A DNA stretch of 64,000 nt from Methylocystis sp. L43 (GTDB lineage Bacteria; Pseudomonadota; Alphaproteobacteria; Rhizobiales; Beijerinckiaceae), in contig NZ_JADNRA010000027.1 of assembly GCF_015709525.1 (NCBI RefSeq), positions 1 through 64,000 of the forward strand, given 5' to 3'. The notes beneath the pieces were generated by a model. It had not been told where the DNA came from. It searched no databases and was given only the letters and a program-made list of their open reading frames with translations. Positions 27,274 through 36,347 of the stretch are shown one piece after another (position 1 is the first letter of the stretch; the number at the start of each line of letters is the position of its first letter). Both the position numbers and the translations under genes were made by a program.

Positions 27274-28724
27274 TCCTCGATCACGATCGCGCCGGCGGCT
27301 ATTGGGGCGCCGTCTATGTCTTCACGGCGATCAAAGGCCTACAGGTCGTCATCGACGGTCCTGTCGGCTGCGAAAATCTGCCCGTCACCTCGGTGCTGCA
27401 TTACACCGACGCCCTGCCGCCGCATGAGCTGCCGATTGTCGTCACCGGATTGTCGGAAGAAGAACTCGGGCGCCACGGCACCGAAGGCGCGATGAAGCGC
27501 GCCCACGCGACGCTTGATCCCGACTTGCCGAGCGTCGTCGTCACCGGCTCGATCGCCGAAATGATCGGTGGCGGGGTGACGCCTGAGGGCACCGGCATTC
27601 AGCGCTTTCTGCCGCGCACGATCGACGAGGATCAGTGGCAGTGCGCCAATCGCGCGATGAGCTGGCTCTGGAGCGAATATGGCCTGAAGAAAGGCAAGAC
27701 TCCGAAGCGCAAAGCGCGCGCAGCCGGCGAGAAGCCGCGCGTCAACATCATCGGCCCCTGCTACGGCGTCTTCAACACGCCCTCCGATCTTGCGGAGATG
27801 AAGCGGCTGGTCGAAGGAATCGGCGCGGAAATCAACATGATCTTTCCGCTCGGCAGCCACATCGCCGACACGCCGAAACTCGCGGACGCCGACGTCAACA
27901 TCTGCATGTATCGCGAGTTCGGCCGCCATCTCTGCGAGGCGCTGGAGCGTCCCTATCTGCAGGCGCCGATCGGACTGCACAGCACGACGAAATTTCTGCG
28001 CACGCTCGGGCAAGAACTGGGTCTCGATCCCGAGTCGTTCATCGAACGCGAGAAGCACACGACGATCAAGCCGCTGTGGGATCTGTGGCGATCGGTGACG
28101 CAGGATTTCTTCGGCGCCGCCACATTCGGCATCGTCGCGTCAGAGACCTATGCGCGCGGCGTGCGGCATTTTCTCGAAGACGAAATGGGTCTGCCCTGCG
28201 CCTTCGCCATTGGCCGGCGTCCCGGCGAGAAGACGGACAACGCGGCGGTGCGCAAGGCGGTGAAGGAGACGCCGCCGCTCGTTCTCTTCGGCAGCTACAA
28301 TGAGCGCATGTACGGCGCGGAAGCCGGCGGACGCTCAATCTATATTCCGGCGTCCTTCCCCGGGGCGATCATCAGGCGCCACGCCGGCACGCCGTTCATG
28401 GGTTATTCGGGCGCCGTCTATCTCGTGCAGGAAGTCTGCAACGCGCTGTTCGATGCGCTCTTCAACATTCTGCCGCTCGGGACTGAGCTCGACAAGGTCG
28501 AGCCGACGCCCGCGCGGCTGCATCGCGAGATCGCATGGGATGACGCCGCGAAATCGATGCTCGACGACCTTGTCGAAGCGACGCCGCTGCTGGTGCGCAT
28601 CTCTGCGGCCAAACGCCTGCGTGACGCCGCCGAACGCGCGGCGCGCAGCGCCGGCGACGACATGGTGACGGCGGCGCGCGTCGAACGCGCCCGCGATTTG
28701 GTGATGGAAGGGCGGGGGGCATGA
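27267..28724 (+). CDS. bchZ: Chlorophyllide reductase subunit BchZ
   Basis: 485 residues. NifK-like partner of BchY. N-terminal [20 protein letters not shown] then [18 protein letters not shown], whose Cys is a shared-cluster ligand; GGAG 9 bases before the ATG. Followed directly by the pufQ-like gene and puf operon, the classical superoperon arrangement. Confidence 0.95.
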   Translation: MLVLDHDRAGGYWGAVYVFTAIKGLQVVIDGPVGCENLPVTSVLHYTDALPPHELPIVVTGLSEEELGRHGTEGAMKRAHATLDPDLPSVVVTGSIAEMIGGGVTPEGTGIQRFLPRTIDEDQWQCANRAMSWLWSEYGLKKGKTPKRKARAAGEKPRVNIIGPCYGVFNTPSDLAEMKRLVEGIGAEINMIFPLGSHIADTPKLADADVNICMYREFGRHLCEALERPYLQAPIGLHSTTKFLRTLGQELGLDPESFIEREKHTTIKPLWDLWRSVTQDFFGAATFGIVASETYARGVRHFLEDEMGLPCAFAIGRRPGEKTDNAAVRKAVKETPPLVLFGSYNERMYGAEAGGRSIYIPASFPGAIIRRHAGTPFMGYSGAVYLVQEVCNALFDALFNILPLGTELDKVEPTPARLHREIAWDDAAKSMLDDLVEATPLLVRISAAKRLRDAAERAARSAGDDMVTAARVERARDLVMEGRGA

Positions 28725-28779
28725 GGCGGCGCAGACCGACGTCGGTGAAAACTCTCGTTCTCGCATGGAAGGAGAAGCC

Positions 28780-29055
28780 ATGAGTTCCGCGATCTATTCG
28801 ACTCCCGATCTTCGCGCGACCGAATTCAAAATCCAGCTGCTGCTCGGCGTGCTGTTCCCGGCGTTCCTCGTCGCGACGGCGGCGCAGCGCCTTTTGCAGC
28901 GCGCGCGCAGCCATGGCGAAGCGCCGCAACCATCGACCGCGTCGGTCGTCGCCGAAGCGCGCGAGAACATGCTGATCGTGATCTCCTACGCCTTGATCGC
29001 GCGCGCGATGTTGCAGAGCTTCGCCCGGGAAAGCCGGGCGGAACGCCTGTCGTGA
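28780..29055 (+). CDS. PufQ-like small membrane protein between bchZ and pufB
   Basis: 91 residues from ATG 28780 with GGAAGGAG upstream. One clear hydrophobic span (IQLLLGVLFPAFLVATAAQRLL, about 18-38) and a C-terminal segment AEARENMLIVISYALIARAM that resembles the end of PufQ. Position, size and membrane character match PufQ, which affects bacteriochlorophyll delivery and complex formation, but sequence similarity is weak by eye and this could be a separate family in this order. Confidence 0.6.
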   Translation: MSSAIYSTPDLRATEFKIQLLLGVLFPAFLVATAAQRLLQRARSHGEAPQPSTASVVAEARENMLIVISYALIARAMLQSFARESRAERLS

Positions 29056-29118
29056 CTCTCGGGTTGCGATGCTACCGCCGCGTAAGGCGTGCGCGGCAAT
29101 TCTAACGGAGGTCAATAG

Positions 29119-29343
29119 ATGGCCATCGAGAGAGAAAGGAGTTCTCTGTCAGGTCTGACAGAGCCGGAGGCTATGGAATTTCATAGCCTCTTCGTCAGGA
29201 GCTTCCTGATCTTCACCTTCATCGCGATCATCGCGCATGTGCTGGTGTGGTTCTGGCGGCCCTGGTTGCCGGGTCCCAAGGGCTACGCTCTGCTCGACGG
29301 CGTGACGAACGCCGCTCATGCGGCGCTGTCGCTCCTCGGCTGA
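29119..29343 (+). CDS. pufB: Light-harvesting 1 beta polypeptide PufB
   Basis: 74 residues. Core [18 protein letters not shown] followed by the single transmembrane helix with the bacteriochlorophyll ligand His in [21 protein letters not shown] lies 7 bases before the ATG. The C-terminal tail of about 20 residues ([19 protein letters not shown]) is longer than in the common 48-55 residue beta chains. Confidence 0.96.
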   Translation: MAIERERSSLSGLTEPEAMEFHSLFVRSFLIFTFIAIIAHVLVWFWRPWLPGPKGYALLDGVTNAAHAALSLLG

Positions 29344-29355
29344 TAGGAGATCGGC

Positions 29356-29553
29356 ATGCACAAAGTATGGCTGCTTTTCGATCCGCGTCGCACGCTGGTC
29401 GCGCTCTTTACCTTCCTGTTCACGCTGGCGCTGCTGATTCATTTCATTCTGCTCAGCACCGACCGCTTCAACTGGCTGGAAGGACCGCGTCCCGCGCGCA
29501 CAGGACAGATCGAACAGACGATTCCCGGCGGCCCGCCCGCCGCAGTCGGCTGA
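29356..29553 (+). CDS. pufA: Light-harvesting 1 alpha polypeptide PufA
   Basis: 65 residues. Typical start [21 protein letters not shown] and single membrane helix with the bacteriochlorophyll-binding His in [11 protein letters not shown], followed by RFNWLEG. Starts 12 bp after pufB. Confidence 0.96.
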   Translation: MHKVWLLFDPRRTLVALFTFLFTLALLIHFILLSTDRFNWLEGPRPARTGQIEQTIPGGPPAAVG

Positions 29554-29577
29554 TCGGTTCGACGCACATCACGCGCT

Positions 29578-29606
29578 GCGGACGGACGCGTTTCGCTTCC
29601 GCCCGC
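29578..29606 (+). other. Probable intercistronic mRNA hairpin between pufA and pufL
   Basis: GCGG-A-CGG (29578-29585) can pair with CCG-C-CCGC (29599-29606) with one mismatch and a 13-base loop. It lies in the 94-bp pufA-pufL gap where stem-loops in other purple bacteria stabilise the pufBA message and set the LH1:RC ratio. No T tract. Confidence 0.45.
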
Positions 29607-29647
29607 GGACGCAGACAATTTGACTGGCATCCGAGGGAGGCGCGGCC

Positions 29648-30472
29648 ATGGCCCTGCTGAGTTTCGAGCGAAAATATCGCGTGCGTGGCGGCACGCTCAT
29701 CGGCGGCGACCTCTTCGATTTCTGGGTCGGGCCGTTTTACGTCGGGTTTTTCGGCGTGACGACAATCATCCTCTCGGCGCTCGGCACGGCGCTGATCATC
29801 TGGGGCGCGGCGATGGGCCCGACCTGGAACATCTGGCAGATCAACATCGCCCCGCCCGATCTTAAATATGGACTGGCGCTGGCGCCGCTGAAGGAAGGCG
29901 GGCTCTGGCAGATCATCACCTTCTGCGCAACCGGCGCGTTCATTTCATGGGCGCTGCGCCAGGTCGAAATCTGTCGCAAGCTCGGCATGAACTATCATGT
30001 GCCCATCGCCTTCGGCTTCGCGATCTTCGCCTATGTGTCGCTCGTCGTGATTCGTCCCCTGCTGCTGGGCGCCTGGGGCTTCGGTTTCCCCTACGGCATC
30101 ATCAGTCATCTCGATTGGGTGTCGAACACCGGCTACCAATATCTGCATTTTCACTACAATCCCGCGCATATGATCGCGGTGTCGTTCTTCTTCGCGACAT
30201 GTTTCGGCTTGTCGCTGCACGGCGCGCTGGTGCTCTCGGCGACCAATCCCGGCAAGGGCGAGGCCGTGAAGACGCCCGCACACGAAGACACATTTTTCCG
30301 CGACTCGATCGGCTACTCCATCGGCACGCTCGGCATTCATCGGCTCGGCCTGTTTCTGGCGGTGTCCTCCGCGTTTTGGAGCGCGGTGTGCATGATCATC
30401 AGCGGCCCGTTCTGGACTCGCGGCTGGCCCGAGTGGTGGAACTGGTGGCTCAATCTTCCCGTCTGGCGCTAA
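29648..30472 (+). CDS. pufL: Photosynthetic reaction centre L subunit PufL
   Basis: 274 residues, five membrane helices. Start [28 protein letters not shown] is diagnostic. Histidines that bind the special pair, accessory bacteriochlorophyll and iron lie in the [24 protein letters not shown] and [18 protein letters not shown] regions. GGGAGG before the ATG. Confidence 0.98.
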   Translation: MALLSFERKYRVRGGTLIGGDLFDFWVGPFYVGFFGVTTIILSALGTALIIWGAAMGPTWNIWQINIAPPDLKYGLALAPLKEGGLWQIITFCATGAFISWALRQVEICRKLGMNYHVPIAFGFAIFAYVSLVVIRPLLLGAWGFGFPYGIISHLDWVSNTGYQYLHFHYNPAHMIAVSFFFATCFGLSLHGALVLSATNPGKGEAVKTPAHEDTFFRDSIGYSIGTLGIHRLGLFLAVSSAFWSAVCMIISGPFWTRGWPEWWNWWLNLPVWR

Positions 30473-30490
30473 CGCGTAGGGAGACGAACC

Positions 30491-31468
30491 GTGGCCTATT
30501 ATCAGAACATCTTTACGCAGGTTCAGGTCCGCGCCGATGCGCCGCACCCCGGCGTTCCCGTTCCCGGAATGAAGCGAACGAGTTGGGCGACGTTTTCCCA
30601 TCTTCTCGGACGCATCGGCAATGCGCAGATCGGGCCGATCTATCTCGGCTATCTCGGCACGCTGTCGCTTGTCTTCGGATTCATCGCCTTCGAAATCATC
30701 GGCCTCAACATGTGGGCGTCGGTGAATTGGGATCCGGTGCAGTTCGTGCGGCAATTGCCGTGGCTGGCGCTCGAGCCGCCAAAGCCGCAATATGGAATCA
30801 AAATTTTTCCGCCGCTCAGCGAGGGCGGGTGGTGGCTGTTCGCCGGCTTCTTCCTGACGTCATCCGTGTTGCTGTGGTGGTGGCGCATGTATCGCCGGGC
30901 GCGGGCCTTGGGTCTCGGCACGCATACCGCATGGGCCTTTCTCTCGGCGATCTGGCTCTATCTGGTGCTGGGCTTCATCCGTCCGCTGCTGATGGGCAGC
31001 TGGAGTGAGGCGGTGCCGTTCGGTATCTTCCCGCATCTGGATTGGACCGCGGCCTTTTCCATCCGCTACGGCAATCTCTTCTACAATCCGTTCCACATGC
31101 TCTCGATCGCCTTCCTCTATGGATCGGCGCTGCTGTTCGCCATGCATGGCGCGACGATTCTGGCGGTCGGGCGCTTCGGCGGCGAGCGCGAGATCGAGCA
31201 GATCATCGATCGCGGCACAGCGTCGGAGCGTGCGGCGCTGTTCTGGCGCTGGACGATGGGCTTCAACGCAACGATGGAGTCGATCCACCGTTGGGCCTGG
31301 TGGTTCGCCGTGCTGTGCCCGTTGAGCGGCGGCATTGGCATTCTCCTCACCGGCACCGTCGTCGACAATTGGTATCTCTGGGGCGTGCTGCATGGCATTG
31401 CGCCGGAATATCCGCATGTCTTCGCGCCGGTCGTCGATCCTGCGCTCACTACCGGAGGCGCGCCATGA
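30491..31468 (+). CDS. pufM: Photosynthetic reaction centre M subunit PufM
   Basis: 325 residues, GTG start with GGGAGA upstream. Five helices; ligands and quinone-site regions visible in [29 protein letters not shown] and [17 protein letters not shown]. The C-terminus is extended after [11 protein letters not shown], as in reaction centres that bind a cytochrome subunit, in line with pufC next. Stop overlaps pufC. Confidence 0.98.
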   Translation: MAYYQNIFTQVQVRADAPHPGVPVPGMKRTSWATFSHLLGRIGNAQIGPIYLGYLGTLSLVFGFIAFEIIGLNMWASVNWDPVQFVRQLPWLALEPPKPQYGIKIFPPLSEGGWWLFAGFFLTSSVLLWWWRMYRRARALGLGTHTAWAFLSAIWLYLVLGFIRPLLMGSWSEAVPFGIFPHLDWTAAFSIRYGNLFYNPFHMLSIAFLYGSALLFAMHGATILAVGRFGGEREIEQIIDRGTASERAALFWRWTMGFNATMESIHRWAWWFAVLCPLSGGIGILLTGTVVDNWYLWGVLHGIAPEYPHVFAPVVDPALTTGGAP

Positions 31469-32487
31469 GACTGGCTTTCTCTCTCCTCGGCATCGTCGTG
31501 GCGACGCTGCTCACGGTCGCCATGCTGTTCACCCCCGGATGGGTTCGCCCGCCGATCATCAGCACACAGACCGGCTACCGCGGCACGGGCCAGGAGCAGC
31601 TCATCAGCGCCCAGAATAAGCGCATTCTGGAAGCGGCCAATGCTTTGCCGGCGCCGATCGACAAGGCGTCGCCCTCGGGCGAGCGCGCGACCAGCGCCTA
31701 CAAGAACGTGAAAGTGCTGACCGACCTCAGCACGGATGAGTTCAACCGTCTGATGGTCGCCATCACGCAATGGGTGTCGCCCGACCAGGGCTGCGGCTAT
31801 TGCCACACCGACGATCTCGCCGACGACGGCGTTTACACAAAGATCGTCTCGCGGCGCATGATTGCAATGACGCGTGACATCAACAAGGAATGGACGTCGC
31901 ATGTCGGCGATGTCGGCGTGACCTGCTACACCTGTCACCGCGGCCAGCCTGTGCCCAAAAACGTCTGGTACGAAAATCCGGGCGCGCGGCACGCCGGCGG
32001 CATGGCGGCGCATAACTATGGCTTCGGCCATCCATCGACGTCGAATGGAACGACGGCGCTTCCCGTCGATCCGTTCACGCCGCATCTGCTCGGCGACGAT
32101 AATATTCGCGTTGTGGGCAAAACCGCCTTGCCGACCACAAGGGGCGCCTCCATCCAGCAAACGGAGCAGAGCTATGCGCTGATGATGCACATGTCACAAG
32201 CGCTCGGCGTTAATTGCACCTTCTGTCACAATAGCCGCGCATTCCTGGATTGGTCCCAGAGCGCGCCGCAGCGCACGGCCGCCTGGAACGGCTTGCAGAT
32301 GATGCGGGAACTGAACGCCGTCTATCTGGAAACGCTGAAACCTCTCTATCCCGCCAATCGGTTAGGGCCGCTCGGCGACAGCCCGAAGGCCAATTGCGGG
32401 ACCTGTCATCAGGGCGTGAGCAAGCCGCTTTACGGTCAGAGCATGTTGCAGGACTTCCCCGAGCTCGGCGGCAAGGCCGCGCCCTGA
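31465..32487 (+). CDS. pufC: Tetrahaem cytochrome subunit of the reaction centre PufC
   Basis: 340 residues from ATG 31465, overlapping the pufM stop. Periplasmic electron donor to the oxidised special pair. Four CxxCH haem motifs: CGYCH, CYTCH, CTFCH and CGTCH, with Met ligands in helices such as [13 protein letters not shown] and [13 protein letters not shown]. The N-terminal hydrophobic stretch ([16 protein letters not shown]) has no cysteine, so unlike the Blastochloris protein it has no lipobox and is probably held by an uncleaved helix. Last gene of the superoperon. Confidence 0.97.
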   Translation: MRLAFSLLGIVVATLLTVAMLFTPGWVRPPIISTQTGYRGTGQEQLISAQNKRILEAANALPAPIDKASPSGERATSAYKNVKVLTDLSTDEFNRLMVAITQWVSPDQGCGYCHTDDLADDGVYTKIVSRRMIAMTRDINKEWTSHVGDVGVTCYTCHRGQPVPKNVWYENPGARHAGGMAAHNYGFGHPSTSNGTTALPVDPFTPHLLGDDNIRVVGKTALPTTRGASIQQTEQSYALMMHMSQALGVNCTFCHNSRAFLDWSQSAPQRTAAWNGLQMMRELNAVYLETLKPLYPANRLGPLGDSPKANCGTCHQGVSKPLYGQSMLQDFPELGGKAAP

Positions 32488-32500
32488 CCGTCGGCTTTTC

Positions 32501-32535
32501 GCCCGGCCGATGGCCACGTCGGCCGGGCGCTTTTT
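32501..32535 (+). terminator. Rho-independent terminator of the bchCXYZ-puf superoperon
   Basis: Perfect 10-bp GC-rich stem (32501-32510 with 32519-32528), 8-base loop, then GC and five T residues, 13 bp after the pufC stop. The clearest terminator in the window. Confidence 0.92.
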
Positions 32536-32631
32536 AGCCATTTTTGACAACGATGGTCGCGCACGTCTCAATACCGGCAGTTTGGAGCTTTGCTTTCGTT
32601 TCGCTGGGCGCAAAGCAGGGGGGATGACGCC

Positions 32632-32964
32632 GTGTGCACAGTGGAAAGCGCGCTTCAAGATGATTGCGTCAGCGTCGTTCAAAGGCGAGACGACGAAGGC
32701 GCCTATATGATCCGGATCGGGACGCTCGAGACCGTCGTCACCATTCGATTGCGCCGGACCTGGGGTTCGCGCACGGCCTATCGCCTGAGCCACGCGATCA
32801 AGACGCCGCGCCAGCCGAGCCCCTTTTGGAGCTGCGCGTCGGAGGCGGATACGCCAGGCGATGCATTGCGGAAAGCGATCAGCGGCTTCACGATGCATTA
32901 TCGCAAGGCGGTGGGCGAAGGCTACGCGCCAGCCGAAGACTGGCTCGTTCCAGCCGGAAACTAA
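32632..32964 (+). CDS. Unrecognised 110-residue protein downstream of pufC
   Basis: Not recognised. GTG 32632 was chosen because GGGGGGA lies about 8 bases upstream; the open frame extends back to 32590. The sequence looks like a compact soluble domain (MIRIGTLETVVTIRLRRTW, then AISGFTMHYRKAVGEGYAPAEDWLV) with no membrane span. It follows the puf terminator, so it has its own promoter or read-through. Convergent with bchJ. Modest confidence that it is translated. Confidence 0.55.
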   Translation: MCTVESALQDDCVSVVQRRDDEGAYMIRIGTLETVVTIRLRRTWGSRTAYRLSHAIKTPRQPSPFWSCASEADTPGDALRKAISGFTMHYRKAVGEGYAPAEDWLVPAGN

Positions 32965-33054
32965 TCGCGCGCCGTGATTGCGAGGAGCGCAAGCGACCCT
33001 CCCGGGCAGAGCGGCTAAGGGATTGCTTCGCTTTCCGCATAGGGGGCGCGGGGC

Positions 33055-33669
33055 TTACCAGCGCGCCTCAAAGACGCAGGCGGCGGCGCCCGTCGCCGTG
33101 CATTCGGTTTCGGTGACGCTCACCGAAGGCCCGAGCATTTCGCCGAACACACGCTCAAAGGTCGCGGCGAAATATGTGCAGGCCGGCGCTTCTGTAAGGA
33201 GACCCTTGCAGATCGGCGAACCGACGATGCGTAAGCGCAGATGCGGCGCGAATTCATAGGAGAACTCGCCGCTTCCTGAAAACGTCCAGGCATGGCGGGC
33301 GATCGCCGCGACGAGAATCCGCGCCGCAAGCGGACGCGGCGTGATCTTCAGAACGCGTTGGGCCAGCGCGGGAATGCGGTTGGCGAGAAGATATTCGCCG
33401 GTGCGTTGTCCCGCCTCGCGCGAGACCTCGGCGGCTTTCGCTTCGCCAAGCCGGTCAATCGCCGCCCGATGCAGCCGCGCGACGTCGTCTTCGGAAATCA
33501 TTTGCGTCGGCGGCGCGCAGAGATAGCGCGCAAGTCCCGCGTCTTCAAAAATGTCGCGGCGCAGCGGCGCGCCGCATGCGTCGGACAGCGCCGCCGCCAT
33601 TTGCGTGATGGCGTTCGGTCCGATCAGACCGAGGCGCGCCGTCTCGCCTTCAGCGAGCGCGATGCTCAT
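33055..33669 (-). CDS. bchJ: BchJ, V4R-domain protein of bacteriochlorophyll synthesis
   Basis: 204 residues from ATG 33669, overlapping the bchE 3' end by 20 bases. Once assigned as the 8-vinyl reductase; later work gave that role to BciA/BciB and left BchJ as an accessory, possibly a substrate carrier. The C-terminal V4R (4-vinyl reductase) domain is clear: [36 protein letters not shown] and a last [15 protein letters not shown] with the conserved Cys residues. Transcribed with bchE. Confidence 0.9.
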   Translation of the reverse strand: MSIALAEGETARLGLIGPNAITQMAAALSDACGAPLRRDIFEDAGLARYLCAPPTQMISEDDVARLHRAAIDRLGEAKAAEVSREAGQRTGEYLLANRIPALAQRVLKITPRPLAARILVAAIARHAWTFSGSGEFSYEFAPHLRLRIVGSPICKGLLTEAPACTYFAATFERVFGEMLGPSVSVTETECTATGAAACVFEARW

Positions 33670-35308
33670 GCGGCGTCGCCGATTCGCGCATAATGGCCGG
33701 CTCGAACGGCGCGTCGTCCGCCTGCTCGATGAGCTGTTCCTTGCCGCCGCCGCAGGCCATGGCCTGCGCCGCCTCATGCATCGTGCTGGCGGGGCGCTTA
33801 TGCGTGACCTGCCACTCGACGTCCTCGTCGGCGGCGCGCAGGCGCGTCGCGTCGAAGTTGAACTTCACTTTGGAGCGCGACTGCGGCCCCCAATAGTCGA
33901 CTTTGCCGAGATCATAGAATTTTCGCTCAAAGCCCGCCTTGAGGAAGGCCTTGAGGCAGCCGAGGAGATAGCGTCGTCGCTGTCCGCTGCCCGCCCATGG
34001 ATAGGAGAACAGCGCCTTCTTCATGTAGAAGCGACGATAATTGTTCATCACCCGGTCGAGCAGTTCGCCGCGGTCCATCGCCTGCGGTTTGATGATCGGC
34101 GTGACGAAATTGTATTTTTCATAATCGAAGATTTCGACCTTGTCCCCAAGCTCCTTGAAGAGATCGGAGAACGGCCAGGGCGTGTACATCGACCAGTTGG
34201 CGAGGTCCGGCTTCCAGTCTCGCGCCATCTGATAGGTTTCTTCCAGTGTTTCCGCCGTCTCGTTTTCGAGGCCGACGATGAATTGCGCCTCAACGACGAT
34301 GCCGGCGCTGCGCAGCAGCTCGATCGCCTTCTTATTCTGCGCGACGGTCGTCTCCTTGTTGAAGAGATCCAGCTTTAGTTGCGCCGCCGCCTCGGTGCCG
34401 AGCGAAACATGGATCAATCCCGCTTTGCGGTAGAAGGGCAGGAGCGCTTCATCGCGCAAAATGTCGGTGACGCGGGTATTGATGCCCCAGAGAATATCGA
34501 GCTTGCGGTCGATCAGCTCCTGACAGAAGGCGACGAATTTCTTCTTGTTGATCGTCGGCTCCTCGTCGGCGAGGATGAAGAAGCCGACGCCGTGATCGCG
34601 CATCAGCGTCTCGATCTCGTCGACGACTTTCTTCGGATCGCGAATGCGGTAATCCCGCCAGAACTTCCACTGGCTGCAGAAGCTGCACGTAAAGGGACAG
34701 CCGCGCGCCATATTGGGAATGGCGACCTTCACGCCGAGCGGGATGTAACTGTATTTGTCCCAATTCAGCAGGCTCCAGTCGGCGACGATGGAATCGATAT
34801 CCTTCACCGTCGGCGCCGCGGCGGTCGCGACCGCCTTGCCGTCCTGTGCATATGCGATGCCCTTGATGGCGTCGCGTTGTGCGGGCCAGCCGCCTTCGTC
34901 GATCGTCCGCACAAGATCGACGATGATTTCCTCGCCTTCGCCGCGCACGATGGCGTCGATCCACGGCGCTTCGGCGAGCACCTGGCGATACATGAAAGTC
35001 GCATGGACGCCGCCGAGCACGGCGACGGCCCGGGGCGCCGCCTCCTTGGCGATCTGCAGCACGCGCTCCGCCTTGTAGATCGACGGCGTGATCGAGGTGA
35101 CGCCGACGACATCGGGCGCATAGTCGGCGATCTCTCTGCGCAAATCCTCTTCGCCGATGTCGAAGGTCATTGCATCGATGAATTTGATGTCGGCGTAGCC
35201 GGCCTTCTTGAGTGCGCCGGAAAGATAGGCCACCCAGGCCGGCGGCCAATTGCCGGCGATCTCCGCGCCGCCGGAATGATAATTCGGATGAATGAAAAGG
35301 ATGCGCAT
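33650..35308 (-). CDS. bchE: Anaerobic Mg-protoporphyrin IX monomethyl ester cyclase BchE
   Basis: 552 residues. Oxygen-independent closure of ring E, a B12-binding radical-SAM enzyme. N-terminal cobalamin-type domain ([21 protein letters not shown]), then the radical-SAM cluster Cys204-X3-Cys208-X2-Cys211 in [11 protein letters not shown], with [14 protein letters not shown] downstream. GGAAAGGGA before the ATG. The oxygen-dependent AcsF is not in this window, so pigment synthesis here is geared to anoxic or micro-oxic conditions unless acsF is elsewhere. Confidence 0.97.
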   Translation of the reverse strand: MRILFIHPNYHSGGAEIAGNWPPAWVAYLSGALKKAGYADIKFIDAMTFDIGEEDLRREIADYAPDVVGVTSITPSIYKAERVLQIAKEAAPRAVAVLGGVHATFMYRQVLAEAPWIDAIVRGEGEEIIVDLVRTIDEGGWPAQRDAIKGIAYAQDGKAVATAAAPTVKDIDSIVADWSLLNWDKYSYIPLGVKVAIPNMARGCPFTCSFCSQWKFWRDYRIRDPKKVVDEIETLMRDHGVGFFILADEEPTINKKKFVAFCQELIDRKLDILWGINTRVTDILRDEALLPFYRKAGLIHVSLGTEAAAQLKLDLFNKETTVAQNKKAIELLRSAGIVVEAQFIVGLENETAETLEETYQMARDWKPDLANWSMYTPWPFSDLFKELGDKVEIFDYEKYNFVTPIIKPQAMDRGELLDRVMNNYRRFYMKKALFSYPWAGSGQRRRYLLGCLKAFLKAGFERKFYDLGKVDYWGPQSRSKVKFNFDATRLRAADEDVEWQVTHKRPASTMHEAAQAMACGGGKEQLIEQADDAPFEPAIMRESATPHEHRAR

Positions 35309-35343
35309 GCTTTCCCTTTCCGACGTTTGTCAATTGCGCTGAT

Positions 35344-35361
35344 CGTAAATCATACTTGACG
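35344..35361 (-). promoter_or_regulatory. Degenerate PpsR-like site upstream of bchE (promoter-proximal)
   Basis: CGT-N12-ACG with the AT-rich ACTTGACG core also seen in the first bchC site. Two bases off consensus; 36 bp upstream of the bchE ATG. Confidence 0.35.
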
Positions 35362-35363
35362 TT

Positions 35364-35381
35364 TTGCAACGGAGATTGACA
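35364..35381 (-). promoter_or_regulatory. Degenerate PpsR-like site upstream of bchE (distal)
   Basis: TTG-N12-ACA, one base off the consensus, only 2 bp from the neighbouring weak site. The 106-bp bchE-bchO gap has no other visible element; no TTGAT-N4-ATCAA Fnr/FixK box was found. Confidence 0.4.
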
Positions 35382-35414
35382 TTTCAGGGCGCCATGAACG
35401 CGCGACGGATCGCC

Positions 35415-36347
35415 TCACGGCGTGACGGTGGCCAGTTCTTCGATGGGGCGGCGCTGCGCGGCGTCCCAGAGGTCAAAAATCAATCTCGCGTGCAGCGCGG
35501 GGGCTTCCTCATGCGCCAAATGGCCAAGGCCGCCGATCTCCTGGACGCGCGACGTCGGCAGGCGTGCGGCGATGTTGCGTGCGCTTTGCGGCCGCACGGT
35601 GCGGTCATTGGCGGCGACGATCAGGGCAAGCGGCGTGGCGAGGCGCGGAAGGTCGCGATTGAGCGCATGCAGATCCCAATGCGCCATCATGGCGAGCGCG
35701 CCTTCGACATGCGCCGGATTGCGCATCAGCCTGGCGTAAAGATCGACGCCGCGCGCGTCGAGCGTCGAGCCGGTGCCGGCGAGAAGTCGCGCCACCGCGG
35801 CGCGGTCCGCCGACCAGGCGAAATAGCGCGGCGCGAAAGGGTTGAGGAACAGCGCCTTGGCGAGCGACGGCAGCACGTGGCTGGCGACGCCGCCGAAGGG
35901 CGCGAACGCGCCGTTGAGCGCGACGATCAGTTGCGGCGCGATCGCCTTGTCGAGTTCGAGGCGCGCCGACACGGCGGCGCCGGCGGAGTGGCCAACGACG
36001 ATCTCCGGCGCGGCGCCGAGCGCGCGCAGCAAGGCGGCGAGCGCTTTCGCCATGCCAGGCAGCGATTGCGTAGTCGCGCCCGGCGACGTCGAGAAGCCGT
36101 GGCCGGGAAGATCGGGGGCGATGACGCAAAAACGCGATGCAAGCAGCGGCGCGAGGTCGCGATAGGAGTGCGCCGACGCGCCCGCGCCATGCAACAGCAG
36201 CAGCGGCGGGCCAGCGCCCATGAGCTGGACATGCCAGCAGACGCCGCCGGCTTCGATCATGCGGCTGGCCTCTCGGTTCGGCCAGTCGGCGCCGTCACGC
36301 TCGAGTGTGAGCCGCACGACGGGCGCGAAGAGATGCGGGAGGATCAC
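35415..36347 (-). CDS. bchO: Magnesium chelatase-associated alpha/beta hydrolase BchO
   Basis: 310 residues. Accessory protein of bacteriochlorophyll synthesis of uncertain chemistry. Alpha/beta hydrolase features: oxyanion HG in LLLHGAGASAHSYRDLAPLL, nucleophile elbow GHSAGAAVS, and a late GLGHLAHEEAP with the catalytic His. GTG/ATG start overlaps bchD stop by 4 bases; last gene of bchI-bchD-bchO. Confidence 0.92.
   Translation of the reverse strand: MILPHLFAPVVRLTLERDGADWPNREASRMIEAGGVCWHVQLMGAGPPLLLLHGAGASAHSYRDLAPLLASRFCVIAPDLPGHGFSTSPGATTQSLPGMAKALAALLRALGAAPEIVVGHSAGAAVSARLELDKAIAPQLIVALNGAFAPFGGVASHVLPSLAKALFLNPFAPRYFAWSADRAAVARLLAGTGSTLDARGVDLYARLMRNPAHVEGALAMMAHWDLHALNRDLPRLATPLALIVAANDRTVRPQSARNIAARLPTSRVQEIGGLGHLAHEEAPALHARLIFDLWDAAQRRPIEELATVTP

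Noticed and set aside
35309-35414. Search for an Fnr/FixK box (TTGAT-N4-ATCAA) before bchE
   Set aside because: None found; only TTGAC-type halves that belong to PpsR-like sites.
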